Part shown: piece after piece, positions 1 through 20,139 of the stretch
Numbering within the stretch: position 1 is the first letter of the stretch
How the letters are laid out: each line of letters begins with the position of its first letter
Program-made: the position numbers and the translations under genes
Assembly (NCBI RefSeq): GCF_020382885.2
Contig: NC_058496.1
Coordinates: 15,852,501 to 15,916,500, forward strand
DNA length: 64,000 nucleotides
Reading direction: 5' to 3'
Source: Scatophagus argus
Lineage: Eukaryota > Chordata > Actinopteri > Scatophagidae
Notes under the pieces: generated by a model
Seen by the model: the letters and a program-made list of their open reading frames with translations, nothing else
Told to the model about the DNA's origin: nothing
Databases searched by the model: none

Positions 1-2970
1 TGTCACCTCAAACAAGAAAATTTAAACACATTCCTAAAATAAGTGTGTCAACTATTATCAGTGATGGAAAAAGTACTCAGATAAATAAAAGTAAAAGTAT
101 CCGTACCACAGTGTACAAAAGTATTAGGATCAAAATATTCTTAAATATGAAAAGTAAAAGTTCCCATTATGCAGACGTTACTTTATTAAACCCTGGATAG
201 CTAGTGAATTCCAATAATGAATCCGCTGAATGTGCATTATTAATCTGAATATGTAAACAAACTAACGGTACAAACTGGAGATAGAAGTAAGAACTGGAGT
301 ACTCACGTACAATATTTCTCTCTAAACTGTGGTGGAGTATTACTAAGGCAAACAGTGGGAATAATTTAAAAAGTACAAGTTCCTTACATTACAGTACTTT
401 AATAAATGAATTTAGCTTCCACTGTCCATCACAAAATAAATCTTACATTAACGTTAGCTACGTTAGCTTGGTTTGCTAGTAAGCTAGCAAAATTACCTTA
501 TTTAGCCAACGTTATTTTTTATTGCATTAAACTGATAAAACATTCCATTCAAATTAGAACTTCAGCACCTCAAACAGAGCAATGAAACCCTGATTAACGA
601 CACATGTGTTGGTTAACATCAAACTTACATGGTGTCAAAGGTTTATGTTGGTGTGGTTGTCAGACGAAGCGCTGATAAGGAGGAGCTAATGTGTTGACTG
701 GCAGGCATCAAGTCAAAGATCGTTTATTGAACATGAATCGGTTTCATCTGAACTACAAAGGTGGTCCTTAACCCTCACACAACTTCTAAAGGACGTTTTA
801 TTTTCTCGAGCAATGCATGTTTGATTTTGTTGAGCTTAAAAACTCAAATACTACAACTTTTAAGTCAAATGACACAATCAGTTTAACGCACTAAATCACG
901 GAATGCATTTATTATTGTTAGCAGTAAGTAAACCATCTGAATATATAACGACTGTGTTGCAGTACTTGATTTGTAGACTCTAGAACTAAAACAGCACTTT
1001 TACTTGACAGAGTTCAACAGAGTTATTTTACATTGTGGTATCAGTAAGTTTTAAACGCATGTACTGCTTCTTCTTCTTATTGTTGTTGTTATTATTATTA
1101 TTATCATTATAATTAAATACCATATGCACTGTTTCATTTTTACCACAGGGAGGCACTATTCACCACATTATGAAAAGACAGCTGACGAGGAGCTATAGAC
1201 CAGTCCAGTCTAGTTAAATCATAAGCTTAAATATGAGGGAATCATACAGTACTACAAATACTGGGTAAGAAAGAGTCATTTGGATCATTTGACAGAAAGC
1301 TTTGTTATATTACCAATTAAAGATGAACTTTAGTGAAAGAAATAAGAGACTTGGCTGTCCTGTGTCGGACAGTTACAGTGTGCCACAGCTCTTCTTTCTG
1401 GGTTTCTGTTGTCTCCTGTGTATGCTTGTAAATCTTGTGTATGACCTCATGGGACACTGTTAAGTTAACAGACTCTTAAAGGTCAGTAAAAAACATCCAT
1501 ATTTGGATTTTACAAGTTTCTCATCAAGGTGACAAAAAGCACATCATTCACTGGGGATGCTGGCCTGTTGACGTGGCTGCAGTTTAAGACTCAGACATTA
1601 TCAGTGACGTCTCACTCTGTGAATGTGTGTTTCATAGGGAAAGTTTTCACACTGGAGTGACAACCCACACGGGATTCACACTGACATGAAACTGCACCAA
1701 GTAATAATGTAAGATGAATTTTTACTCTCTATTTCCACTGCAACTTCAAAACCAGAGTTACGACATTTTTGGGAAAGAGAAATTTAAAAAAAATACGCAG
1801 GGAGGTTTTTAAGAGCTTTTTTATGTGGCACAGACACAGCCAATAATGACATTGAAAAAAAAGTTTGTTCTACTATGTACATACAACAAAATATGACTTT
1901 TCTCATTGCACTATACTGCATTCTCATTTGCACTATACCACACTACCTCACCTCAGCCACTTTAGACCTTGTCTGTTTCTTTCTTCTTCTACATCATCTG
2001 TGCCTTTGACTGTGAGCTTATGTCTTTTTACTGGTTGGCCAACTGGTTGGCTTGTTAACAGATCTGAAGGGTCTCGGTGCAAAATAAGATCAGAAACCCA
2101 TCCCAAAGCCGAAACCATGGAGCTTTAAGTCTCACTTTATTCCTCTATAAAAACATGGAAAAGGTATTCTTTAAAAGGATGATCAAATTTCATGAGACAC
2201 GGTTTCTAGAAAGAAAAAAGAGAGTTTTGTGATAAAAATCACCACAACCCTCTAAGATGACAACTAGAATTCTTTTTCCAAAGGTGGAGAACAAAAACTT
2301 TAACATGATTTTTAACTTTTGTTATAAAACTGTGGGCTCATTGTTTCCATGTTTCCATGACATCTGACTCGATCCTTTTTCACCGTGACCCAGAATGACA
2401 GCACAATAGTTTTCTTCACAGTACTGTAGCACTTTGTTGCGGCCCTTCTCGTGTGACTTATTTCACCAATTTCACACTCTGTCCACATCTGAAATGTATT
2501 TTCAGCTTTTATGTCCCAACATTACTGTAATTCCTCAAAGGTGTATGTGCATGTGCATACAAACTCCCAGAGAAAGACACTGAAACACAGCAGTCACACA
2601 TACAAAAAGCCTTTTACCTGATACAACTGCCTCTAGGTTTTGTAGTTTCTCCCCTCTTGGTGCAGAATTACATGTTTCTTTGTTTCTCCTCCCCATTATA
2701 TCCCTCCAGTATCAGTCAAAGCTTTTGTTTGAGCTAAAATCTCTAAAATGACAGTGACACTTATTTTAAACACTGTGCTTTATTGACACTGTACATCCGC
2801 TTTGGTTGATTTCCTTTTTTTCTACAATAAAACTACAACACATTGCAATGAAAATAATGAAACTAATACACACATTACGTGCTGTTGCAGATTCAAGACA
2901 TTTTGCATGCAGTGAACATAAATTTCAATGAATTACATTTACTGCAGTTTTCCAAAAATCTCTTCTGTAG
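1..2970. other. Left end: no gene supported
   Basis: AT-rich sequence with a dispersed repeat at the left end. A minus-strand AATAAA near 2779 in the context CAATAAAGCACAGTG could end a transcript, but no exon can be tied to it. Confidence 0.5.
64..390 (+). repeat. Teleost dispersed repeat (AAAAAGTACTCAGAT type)
   Basis: GGAAAAAGTACTCAGATAAA, TAAAAGTAAAAGTATCCGTA and later AAAAGTACAAGTTCCTTAC are a diverged copy of the fish repeat that in good copies reads GAAGTATTCAGATCCTTTAC followed by AAGTAAAAGTA. Its boundaries are not sharp. Confidence 0.5.
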
Positions 2971-2979
2971 GTATTAAAG

Positions 2980-3170
2980 AAAAACAATTTGCCATTTTGG
3001 GAAATACTCAATTGGCTGGCAAGCTTAGCTTCGCATAAGGATTTTAACGATTTCGTTTGTGTATAGATTAAACAAATCACGTCATTAACTTGCTGATTAG
3101 AGAGCTTTAAAAGTGCTGGTTGGCAGATTTTAGTGTATTTCCCAAAAATGACCAATGGCTTCTTTAAATT
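2980..3170 (+). repeat. Teleost dispersed repeat (TTTTGGGAAATA...TTTCCCAAAA type)
   Basis: It starts CATTTTGGGAAATACTC and contains AGCTTAGCTTCGCATAAGGA, TTTGTGTATAGATTAAACAAA, GAGAGCTTTAAAAGTGCTGG and GGCAGATTTTAGTGTATTTC. This is a diverged, shortened copy of a widespread fish element whose full form starts and ends with reverse-complementary TTTTGGGAAATA-like sequence, suggesting a MITE. It lies just downstream of the keratin gene. Confidence 0.6.
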
Positions 3171-3439
3171 AAACCGAGGCTGAAGTGTGAGAGCTCATTG
3201 TTGATCTTAAAACAGTTGTTATGGAAACTAATGATTTCCTGGTGTTTTGCATTTTGAGCAAAAGAACAAACAAAGATTGGGCAAGATTGTGAAGTGTGAT
3301 TAAAAGCCCAAGCAAAGCTAGTGAGTGGACCTTTATTTAATTTTTTTTTTTCTCAGATCATATGAGGTTGTTTTTCAGTCCTCCTTACTTTATTATTATA
3401 TATTGTTGTAAAAGACAAATATAGATCAGGTTAATTTTT

Positions 3440-3445
3440 TTTATT
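3440..3445 (-). terminator. krt18: Candidate polyadenylation signal of the keratin gene
   Basis: AATAAA on the minus strand, about 125 bases past the keratin stop codon. Other AATAAA hexamers occur further down (for example near 3331 and 2779), so the true end of the transcript is not settled. Confidence 0.35.
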
Positions 3446-3570
3446 TTGGCAAGCATAACAAAACACGAAAATAAGAGAAACATCAAACAAGAGGGTGAGC
3501 ATTGATCCACAGCCAGCAGGCACTTTGGGTTCAAGACATGTTATTGCTCCTCCTCTGCACAAACTTTGGC

Positions 3571-10306
<6,736 letters not shown>

Positions 10307-10946
10307 TTATTAGTGCTCTTATGAGGCTACACGTCTGCTTATCTTCAAACACAGAGAACACAAAGGACCAGCAGTATAATTTTGTGATTATGAACAAGAC
10401 CAAATCACAAACCTTTACGTATGCATTTGTTTGGTTAAGGACACTGAAAGTTTCTAACGAACAGTTTGGGTTGAACAGGAAAAAAGGTTAAGAAAACATC
10501 CAACCAAATCCAAAAAGTTAGGTCAACTGAAAGAAAAAGTATCCTGTGTGGTCATTCTGTGTCTCTGAAGTCAATTTGTGTCTCTCTGTAGTAATTTTAG
10601 GACTCTTTGTGGGTGTTAAGAGTCTTGTGGTCACTTTGTATTTCTAACAAGAAATGTTAACATTCACTTTAAACTGAGGCTCAGTAGGGCCATTCAGTAA
10701 CATCCATCTCCCAAGACAGTGACTTGGTTGATGACGGCTAAATTCCATGTACTAAATAACAAACATCATGCTTCTGTTCTTGTTGGTTGACTATTTAAAA
10801 AGTACGCAAAACAATAAGCACCCTTTATACAAATGTTTTTCAAGTAACTTCTTTAACTGCGGCAGACAGATAGAGCTGCTTTAAATCTGCTTCCTCTATT
10901 TCATAAACTTTCATGAGAGGTAAAAACAAAAGAACAAAATACTTAC

Positions 10947-11060
10947 ATGGAACTCAGTTCTTCAGTAGGTCTTCTCTTGTGCTGCTTGATCAGGTTTCTG
11001 ATGGTGTGAGTGATTGTTGTTGCTGCACCAGATTTCACAGGTGAGCTTGGCTGCAGAGGC
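10947..11060 (-). promoter_or_regulatory. krt18: Probable non-coding first exon and promoter side of the keratin gene
   Basis: A clean donor (CCAT|GTAAGT, minus strand) ends an exon at 10947. A clean acceptor (cttctgcag) lies eight bases upstream of the keratin ATG at about 10287. Joined, they make a 5' leader with an in-frame stop before the ATG. A CACCC-type box (GCTCCACCCACT) and a weak TATA-like CTACAAAG lie near 11060. The upstream limit is a guess; there is no strong TATA box. Confidence 0.4.
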
Positions 11061-13399
11061 ATGACTCTTTGTAGTGGGTGGAGCCACTGGTGGAGCATCC
11101 AATCCCACAGCAACAAATAGAAGGATGCAACCTGACACCAGGGCTAAAAGCATAAAAACTAAAATAACTGTGGTGCACGTAAAATAAACTATCCAGTGTC
11201 GATGCAGTTTGTTATCTGCAGCGTCACAGCAGCTGTTATTTGGCACTTGGTTTATTTCATGTAACTATAAAACTAAACCAACATCTGCTCTAAAATAATT
11301 TGATAACAGGAGCAAAACATACATTTTTAATACAGAAAGGTTTTGTTTTTTACTTGTTTATTACTAAAAATATATTTTTTAATATTTTGTACTGTAGGTG
11401 ATGGAGGTGCTCGAATGGTGGTAAAAATAGTAGTAATAGTAATGTAATCTGAATATCAGAGCAAAGAAAATACTGAAATTCAGAAACAGTCATGGAAGAA
11501 GAGCTATAACTGACCTCGCGTCACCAGCATCACACAGACTGACTTTCAAAGCTATATTTGGCCTCATATTTCCATACTGTCACATCAAACCCCTCAGGTC
11601 TTTGTCAGACCTGTGCAGTGAAATTTAAAGGACAAACCAGTGTTGCTAGCGGCCTGGAAGCCAGGGCCGTGTTATCGCCACAGTGATCCCATTGAGTGAG
11701 CACACAATGCACTCAAAGAAACGTGAGGAGAAGGCTTCACCTGAGGATGGCCCGACGGGATGGGGAGAAACGGGAGGAAGCAGGAACAATGCAGGGGCAG
11801 AAAGAAAAGAAAATGAAGACCCCTGAGAAATGAGGGCCGTAGGTTTGGCTGAACTGGAAACCTGGTTTATATTCACACACAGGCAGACAGAAACAGATAC
11901 TCACACACTTTTTTTGTACAGTTGACAAGTGTCAACTATCTCTCAGCTCTGTTATAGAGTATGTAATCTCCTGTTATTGTAATGTAAAAAGTCTCTGGTG
12001 AATATTATTTTCTTTGTAAGATCAGATCACCAAGTGACACTGACCTGGTTTGGTGTCTTACATGCCTCTCACTCCACCCCTGCCCTGTCCACACACACAC
12101 ACAGACACACACAAACATGTGAACACACAATCATAAAAAGCACTAAAAATGAGAAAGAAATACCCTCCAAGCTGGTGAGATTCCTTACACGATCAAATGG
12201 AGGCATTAACAGAAAATAAAGGAGATGTAATATTAGTGTTGTGATCTGGTTGTTCAGATTTGTTGTTACATTCAGATGGATGCAGGTGAAGCACTTACCT
12301 GTATATGTAGCTGCATCAAGTTTCACAATCCACCCTGTTAAAATGCAGCGTGGATGTACCGCCACCTTGTGGGTTCAAAAATATACTACATCATCTAGCC
12401 TGAAACGTTTAAAGCTCACCAGGAACACAAACATACTTCAAACAACTCTTGTTTCAGTGTTTGGATTAAAATTTTCCAAAGTGATTACAGCAACATGACT
12501 ACCTCAAACACTGTTTATATTTAAAATAGACGTTTTCCACATCACATCAGACATGAAAAAGCATGGTGTGACCAGTGATGTTAAAGGTTTCATTCCATTC
12601 AGGCCACACAAAGTCAGGATGCTGCTAATGGGCATGTTGGCTTACTGAAAAGACTCTGCAGCACTAAATGGAATGTAACCTAAATTACTTTAATAATTAA
12701 ATACATATTTACCTGCTAATGAGACTACTGTGAAAAGATCTGCTCCATCTTGTAGAATTCTCCATAGCACTGGTTTGGTCTCTACCAACAAAACAAAGTT
12801 TAGCTGATCTATGTTTTTGACTGACATGATAGTCACAGTTCATTTACTGCAAAACCCAAACAAGCAATTATGTCTGTAGAGCTGTAGAACTGGATAGTAA
12901 TTATTGTGATCCCTTTTCACATTACAAAGAGTTCTTTGATTTAACATTATTATTATTTAACCAGGGTTAGTTGAACATGTAGCATATCTTAAGCACACTT
13001 TAAGCACTTTAATTTCACAAACCTTTATTATGCTACTTCAACATACGTAAAAACCGTTCAAGGATGCTTTCAGAAAGTGTACTTTTTCATCTGACAAAAA
13101 AACTGCTTACTGTTTTTTGTCTGTTATGAAGAGTAGACTGAGCATCAGGCCACTGTTCACTGTTGATCCATTCCCTTGTCCTAGTCTTAACATTTAAACA
13201 GCCATTGGTAGCTCATTGCCCCAGTCCCCATAGGATAATGTGTCCTGAACTAAATGGAAGCCGTTGAATGTAGAGGTCAAAACATTTTATCCAGAATACA
13301 GAAACATATTCTTGACTGACTTTGAGTTTTACTGGTTTATTAAATGAAGCAGCCAACTGATTAGACATGTCCTAGAGAATCTTGTTTTTACAGTTTCTC

Positions 13400-13800
13400 A
13401 GTCAGTACAGATATTTTCAGATGCTTTTATCCAAATCGGCTCACAGAATGAGTAATAACAAGTTTCAGTACAATAGAATTAGACTAAAGCAATAAGAGCT
13501 AAAACATAATTAAAAAATCCTTAAGTAAAAGAGCAAGAGTGGAAAGCAGAAGAACATGAAAGAGTGAAGGGGTGCAGTTGGAAGAGATGAGTTTTCGTTT
13601 GCTTTTTAAAGGAAGAGGGGGATGCCCCTGCTCTTACTGTGGCTGGTAGGCTGTTCCACCAGCGTGGAACATTGTAGGAGAAAAGTCTGGCTTGGGCTTG
13701 GGAGTGCCTTGCGCGAAGGGATGGCAGAGCCAGACGACGTTCATTTGCTGAACGTAGAACCCGAGAAGAGTTGTAAGCCAATTTGTATGACCAATTTCTA
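13400..13800 (-). mobile_element. LINE 3' fragment (C-terminus of a non-LTR retrotransposon polyprotein)
   Basis: The minus-strand reading frame at 13521-13781 contains ARLFSYNVPRWWNSLPATVR followed by SFKKQTKTHLF. This matches the pattern P-R-x-W-N-S-L-P...S-F-K-x-x-L-K-T-H-L-F at the end of L2/CR1-type reverse transcriptase ORFs in fish. The adjacent TTTTATCCAAATCGGCTCAC is the untranslated sequence often found beside such tails. It is 5'-truncated, as expected for a LINE. Confidence 0.7.
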
Positions 13801-15219
13801 GCAAGATAATTTTGTTCTGTCTGCTAAAATAAAAGTTATTTTATAGTGAATAATTTATTATTCTATTTATTTAATAAGAATGAATACAGCATGTATGCTC
13901 TGGGTTCAGTGATTCCCAGTATTTCCATATGCTGAAGTGCCACCATCTGTTCCTAACAGGTAGCAGACAGGCATTTGCTGGCCGTTTTTTGCCTCCAACA
14001 TGCCTCAGGAGAGTGATTTAGATCCTGCTCCAGCTTCCTATGTCAAAAAGAAGTGCTGTGATTTTTCAAAAGCTGCTGTCACCCCCCCCCCCCCCATCCC
14101 CACAAAATAAACACATTCTGGGAACCTGCTGTGGAGTGCCGTGTTTATTTTTGCATAATGCACGGTTGGCCGTCAGCCTGGATGAAATGAATCATATGTT
14201 TCAGGCATATTTTCTTTGCTTTTCATCAGCCATCCTCCCGCTCTCATGTGCTACTGTAAGAGTCATAGTTTACACATGAAAAAAAGTCTCTTTATTTCTC
14301 AGAATTTCTCTATTGCACACTGGGCACCAACCCGCAGTCCAGAGTCAAATAAATTTGTTTTGCTTTGTTTTGGCTTTGTTTGGAAACTCGATACAGAATC
14401 CAGTTGTGTAGAGCTTTTATAGACGAGGTTAAATGGTAGGCCTGTGCAATATCCACATTTAAGCTAAACAGCCTCAGCCACAAAGTAAATTCACTGCGGT
14501 CCAGTTTGCCTACAGAAAAGGACGTTTCACCTAAAAAAGTTCACTCGTGTCGTGTTAACACTCGCACTGCTGTTTGTTGACGTGGTCCTGCTCTGAAGCC
14601 TCATATTGTCCAGTTTTGAACAACAAATTTAGTCAGCCTGAGAGGAACTCAAATTGCTGGTTTTCTCATGTGTCACCAAACAGCTGATGGATGACACTAT
14701 TCCTACATTTAGATATGATGCTTTAAGTGCTTCCAGACATAGGCTAAGCAGCTGTTGTTGGAGGAAAACTCACAATGCATTTTGAAACTGAAAGGCACGT
14801 TCACCCACTTGAGAACAAGCCTGAAAACCACAGAAAACAAAATGTAACTTTATATGAGGCAAGTTAAGTTTAAAACTAATTAGAAGCTAAACTAAACACT
14901 GTTCTGTGCGCCTTGAGTTTCCTCTTTAAAGATGGTTGTGTTCATAAGTCCTTTGTCCAAGATTTTGAATTATCTCAATGTAACCAAACCCCTCCCCCTG
15001 AGAGATTTAGAGTCCTCCAGTTTAAGATTCATAGTAATTTCTTTAAAGATGGGTTCTTGGTTTCAGACAAAGGTGGACAAAAGCAGTCTTCTCATTTCCA
15101 ACCTTTAACCATTGATTTGTTGGCTTTATGTCATTAGTGGATTTTAGCTCAGCTGAAGTGAGCTGGTCCAATCCAGCTTTACTGACAGAAATGGAATACA
15201 AGCAGAGCTGTGTAGTAAA

Positions 15220-15400
15220 AGATCACATGTAAGCAGGAAGATGTAATCAGATTACAAAAAATTAGCAAATATAATGACCCCAAATTACATTTTGAAAATG
15301 TGTAATTGGATTATAGTTACATTGTCAAGGACTTTATGATTACATTTTTGATTATGTCTTTAAAATATGACCATACTAAAATAATAAACTTTTAAACTAA
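15220..15400 (+). repeat. Possible teleost dispersed repeat (TAATCAGATTAC type)
   Basis: GATGTAATCAGATTACAAAA, GTGTAATTGGATTATAGTTA and TTATGATTACATTTTTGAT resemble the fish repeat built of GTAATCAGATTAC-like units. The copy is degraded. Confidence 0.35.
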
Positions 15401-17369
15401 ATAACTTTTGAAATTAAAATTAATATGTTAAACATATTCTTTTGTATATCAAAGTAGGTTACTCCTCTCAGGTTGTTAGTTTTGTTAATGGTGACCTTTT
15501 GCTTTTAATGATTAGAATGAAGTTTGAAAATGAGTTGAAAATAGAAAATGAACATTTTGAGTACATGCTCCTCCTAATAAGTGCTCCATGTTAGCTTAGA
15601 GTGTTTGTAAAGAATACTGGCAGACAACATATTGGAACCCGAGAGGTTTCAAAGTAAACCTTCCTTTTTTAAAAATGTAGTTTGGTCCCACAATGTGAAT
15701 TAAAATTGTTTAAGCGACCAATGTTCTGCACCCTGCGGTGAAACTGGAGCCAGGAAAGGAGCTGACAGAGTCTGGAAATGCCCCATTTAGCAGAGTGTGA
15801 ATAGACTCAGAGATGAAAACATGTTTCCTTTGTAGTTCTGGGATGAGGTCTTGATTCCACATTGGTGAAAAACACAAGCAAACTGCACCATGTCGTCCCA
15901 GCTCTGGAACTGTCTTCCTGGTAAAGGTGACTATAAGCTCAAGCTCATGTATAACCCATATTATTATTACATGCATTACATATCTTTACCAACTTATGTT
16001 GTAGCTCTTCTGCGTGCCGTGAGACTCGATAGGAAAGAGACCCTGATAGATTCGCTCTCTCCCAGACCCTGCACTTTTTCAACACCAGGTCTAACTGATC
16101 TTGATCACTGCTGGTGGAAGCTATGCACTAAAGTAACTTGTCACTGACCTCACACACAAAGACTTAATAAATTAGAGAATACAGATTAACTAGATTGAGT
16201 AATGTAAATTAATATATAATTAGAATATATATTATTTATGATATAATTATAAGAAATTAGAAGAACCTAAAGAAGAAAAATTCCTTCACAGGAAGCAGAA
16301 CTAGCAGGGGCTTCTGTGGTTTTCATACTGGCTCAGGACCATGGAGCAGCGGTGTGGTTATCTGGTGCCAGAGCTGAGCAGTCAAGGGAGTGGGTCGGGC
16401 TGGTCCTGTCCTGGATATTGCAGCCAGAGAAGCCCAGGCCAGCAAGATGATTAGTGTGAGCAGCAGCTACACTTGAGAACTACAAGATGAGCTTGTCCTT
16501 CTCTCTGACTGCATCTTGCAGATGAGTGATGTCGTTCTTCAACCACACATAACCATTGTTAGAAAGCTGCACAAATGCCAATGTCAGAACAACATTGCAC
16601 AAGAGTCATCCAGATCACTAAAAAGTCTGTAACCCTACATATTAATATAGTTATGCTCCTTGTTTGCTTTGAAGGAACCACTATTAGCTGGGCATGCTAA
16701 GCTGCACAGGCTGCTGTTCACTGTTTGACTTGTGGAAAGTTTTGACTGACCTCAAGTTACAGTTGCTATTACGGGGGAAGTTCATTTGGATGAAGTTAAT
16801 AAGTGAATGGTTAAATTTAGTACAAAAGAAAAAGGGACACAGGACCTCTGGGGGTATTTTGTGGTCACCAGCATTGGAATGTCGGGCCCTTTGGGTCCGA
16901 TGAATTGAAGATGGGGCCTCCAAATGGGAGGTCTCACCTGGTGGGAGGGTGGATTAGGCTTATTCCAGTGCATCCCATGACATAAACATGTGATCACTTC
17001 ACCTGTCTGTGGTGTTAATGTCGCTGATTGGTATAAGCAACATAAATAAAGCTTTGAAAGGGCCCTGTTTTTTGCAAAGTGAAAAATATGCTGCAGCCTC
17101 ACTGTAGTATTTTTTTCCCATGCAGGAACAGTGAATCCAAAATGTGTATATTGTCTATATGTGCTTATATTTGCATCTCTTTGTACATAGTCAGTTTCTT
17201 GGTACACTAAGATTATATTGCAATAAGATCTTTGTAAAATGTAGGCCTATTATCCAAAATTTATGAGTTTAAACTGAGACATTATCATGCTCATCAGCCA
17301 TTCAGATACTTTGCATGGCTCCATCAGTGCAGTTGAATAATATCCTCAAGTGAAGCAGGGAAAAAAAAA

Positions 17370-17690
17370 ATTAGAAGACCCCGCCAGCATATGGCAACAT
17401 CTGAAATAAACTTGAGGAGGAGGAGGAGGGTGCTGATGAAGATGGCCCATGTTGCAATCTTCCATAGAGGTTTTGTTGACTGTTGTGCAGGGGAGAGCTC
17501 ATCAGCGTGAAGGAGAGAAATGTGAATACGCTGAGACGAGGGGCACTGCAGTGTATCTGCTCATTAGGCGGGCGAAGCTGTAATTCACAGAGCGAGCAGC
17601 TCTGCAATCAGAGACCTATTCATTAGCATGGGGGGCCCGCTTTCATCTGTAACCACTTAAGGCTGCCAATCACAGAGGCGGACGCATGAC
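17370..17690. promoter_or_regulatory. Candidate conserved non-coding element between krt18 and lhx6
   Basis: A GC-richer island in AT-rich DNA contains GAGCTCATCAGCGTGAAGG, CTCATTAGGCGGGCG, AGCTGTAATTCACAG and CCTATTCATTAGCATGG (homeodomain-like ATTAGCAT). No gene model fits. Its position in a gene desert beside a developmental regulator makes an enhancer plausible. Confidence 0.25.
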
Positions 17691-18274
17691 ATGATGACAA
17701 AACGGGGCGGCTTAAACGCTCAGGGATGCTTGTGCATGGAGAGAGACATGCCCAAAAGCTGCCTTAAGAGCTCATATCTGAGAGGAACTTTAATGGGAAA
17801 GAAATATGCGTTTTTCCAGTGTAGTGCTGGCAGGTGGCCCAAACTGTGTCAGCCTGATAATCATCTCTCTGCTCAGCATGAAGACAGCTTTTGTTCTCAG
17901 ATTTTGCACAGAGGAGCATCGCTTTCCTAAACAGGTTTCTTCCTGGATTGAATTGATTGAAAGTGAATGATTGGAAAAAAGTTTGACTTGAAGGTAAAGT
18001 TTATAAAAGAATGAGAGTACTTCATCAGTATCCTTTTTTCCACATCCTCAGATGCCTCACAGGCATGATCTAAGGCATACAGTACACTTCCAAAGGTACA
18101 TCAAAATCTGACAATGATGCAGACACACACTCACACACTCCCGGTCCACTCAAAATTTGGGAATCTTTAATTACACTCTGCATGGTATTAGAGAACTATT
18201 GTATGTATGTAACTATTGTATGTATGTATGTTTTATCTGCAGTAGATTTGCTGTCTGTTGATTAATACAGATAT

Positions 18275-18440
18275 AAAGCTACAGTCTGGGTCTGTCCAAA
18301 GGTAAAAATGAATCCCCAACCAACACCTCTTATGTGCATTAATTAGACCTGCTTGTTTAAACCTGCGACAAAAAAATTCTTTTGTTATCTTTGGACAGAG
18401 CCACAGTAGTGGTTTCCTGCTGTTTAATGTCTTCATGCTA
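18275..18440 (-). repeat. Fragment of the same MITE-like teleost repeat
   Basis: GTGCATTAATTAGACCTGC, TGTTATCTTTGGACAGAGCC and TAATGTCTTCATGCTAAACTA resemble blocks of this family. The copy is strongly diverged, so the call is tentative. Confidence 0.4.
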
Positions 18441-19449
18441 AACTACTAGTGTTAACTTCACATTTACTGTACAAACAGCATGGTTGTCTGAAAAAGGAAG
18501 AAAACGATTAGGACATCACTTCTGGCTTTGCAAAACTTGGCTTTTCATCTCTATTACTTATTTCTAAAGGTCAAAATGCAACAGTATGCAGTCACAGCTA
18601 CTACTCTGCCTGGCTGTGGGAAACTGGGTTTATGGACATGGTTAATACTTGGGATATGTCTGTATTTGTAGCTATGCATATGGCAGTTGTACTACTCTTT
18701 AGTATTCTAATTAACAGTATGCCACACAGGGTTTGAACTTGTGCTGTGTCCACCAAATACAACAGATGTTACCAATAGACCAGATGAGTACAGGAATACA
18801 GTAGCGTCACTGAAACGCTCAGCCAGCACAACCTCACTGCACACGTACAGTCTTGTGTGTAGTCAGTGTTACACCCATTATAACCTAATGTGTCTCAGCC
18901 ATAAACATAACCAAAGCTCAGCCACAGTCAGAGCAGCAGCCAAAGCTCTGTCGCCTCATGGTTGCCTTTGTAATTACAGCTTGTTTGTCAGTCGGTGAGA
19001 GAGCAACGTTAACTAGCTCTGCTGCTTATTTATGCAGCTGTACTGATCCAGGTTCAGGTCACAAGTAGCTGAGGGTGCATCCAGTCACGCTATGGTCACA
19101 AACAACAGCAGTCTGCTACAATACTGTACCATAATACAGATCCCCTCTCTATAGATCAGGAGGAATGCAAAATGTAAAGTAAGAACAACATTTCAAGAAT
19201 ATTCCTGATAGCAATGAAGCAACAGTTCTACTTTCTAAAATTCGCTTTCTTGCCTTTCCTTACTTTCTTCAGAGTCAAAAGACAATTTGCGATTATACAG
19301 GGCTACAATCACCATGAGTGTTGCACTGTTTCTTGGAAGGGAGCAGTTCACACATACAAAATATGTCATGTTAGTCTGCAGACTTTAGAGGTGCTAGTGT
19401 TTAGATTTATTTACTGTAAATTTGGACAGAGCTCCATTGTTAATCTAAC

Positions 19450-19548
19450 CAGTGGCTAGCTTAACAGACAAAGTGGTATCAGTCTTCATATGTATCTTAC
19501 TCTTCTCAAGAAAGCAAATAAGATATTTCCCAAAATACTGAATTTTTG
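19450..19548 (+). repeat. Terminal fragment of the same MITE-like teleost repeat
   Basis: GTGGCTAGCTTAACAG, GTGGTATCAGTCTTCATATG, CAAGAAAGCAAATAAGATAT and TTTCCCAAAATACTG follow the terminal order of the family. Confidence 0.5.
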
Positions 19549-19621
19549 ATTAATAAAACTAATTTAAAGGATCCTTATCAACAATGTGTGTGTTTTGTGT
19601 TTCTGTAAGACCAATTCAAAA

Positions 19622-19945
19622 CTGGATGATACATCCATCCATCCATTTTCTATACCGCTTATCCGTCAGGGTCGCGGGGGAGCTGGAGCCTATCCCAGCT
19701 GACTACAGGCGAGAGGCGTGGTACACCCTGGACTGGTCGCCAGTCAATCGCAGGGCCAACACACAAAGACAGACATCCACACACTCTCACACTCACACCT
19801 AGGGGCAATTTAGAGTAGCCAATTAACCTAATGTGCATGTTTTTGGTATTGTGGGAGGAAGCCGGAGTACCCGGAGAAAACCCACGCAGGCACAGGGAGA
19901 ACATGCAAACTCCACATAGAAGGGCCCAGGCCGGGATTCGAGGAT
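19622..19945 (+). repeat. Teleost dispersed repeat (CCATCCATTTTCTATACCGC type)
   Basis: It begins CATCCATCCATCCATTTTC, has TATACCGCTTATCCGTCAGG, then GGAGCCTATCCCAGCTGACT, CACACCTAGGGGCAATTTAG, AGCCAATTAACCTAATGTGC and GAGAACATGCAAACTCCACA. This is one of the most abundant interspersed sequences in fish genomes; its class is not clear to me. The far end is cut off. Confidence 0.8.
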
Positions 19946-20139
19946 GATACATCATCATCAGATTTGTTTAAACCCTCAAATATCTAAATATTTGCCAACC
20001 TCAAAAATCCTGTATCTTGCTCTCAAGATTGTGAAACTAGAGGACTGTGATACATTTGCTGAAGTGGTAAAACAAATGGAAAAAATAAAAAACATTTATC
20101 TAGTTTGGAAAAACCATATTTGATGATATCCATTGACTC

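Noticed and set aside
16782..17207. Minus-strand frame of 141 codons
   Set aside because: Composition and lack of splice signals suggest chance; no protein family is recognisable.
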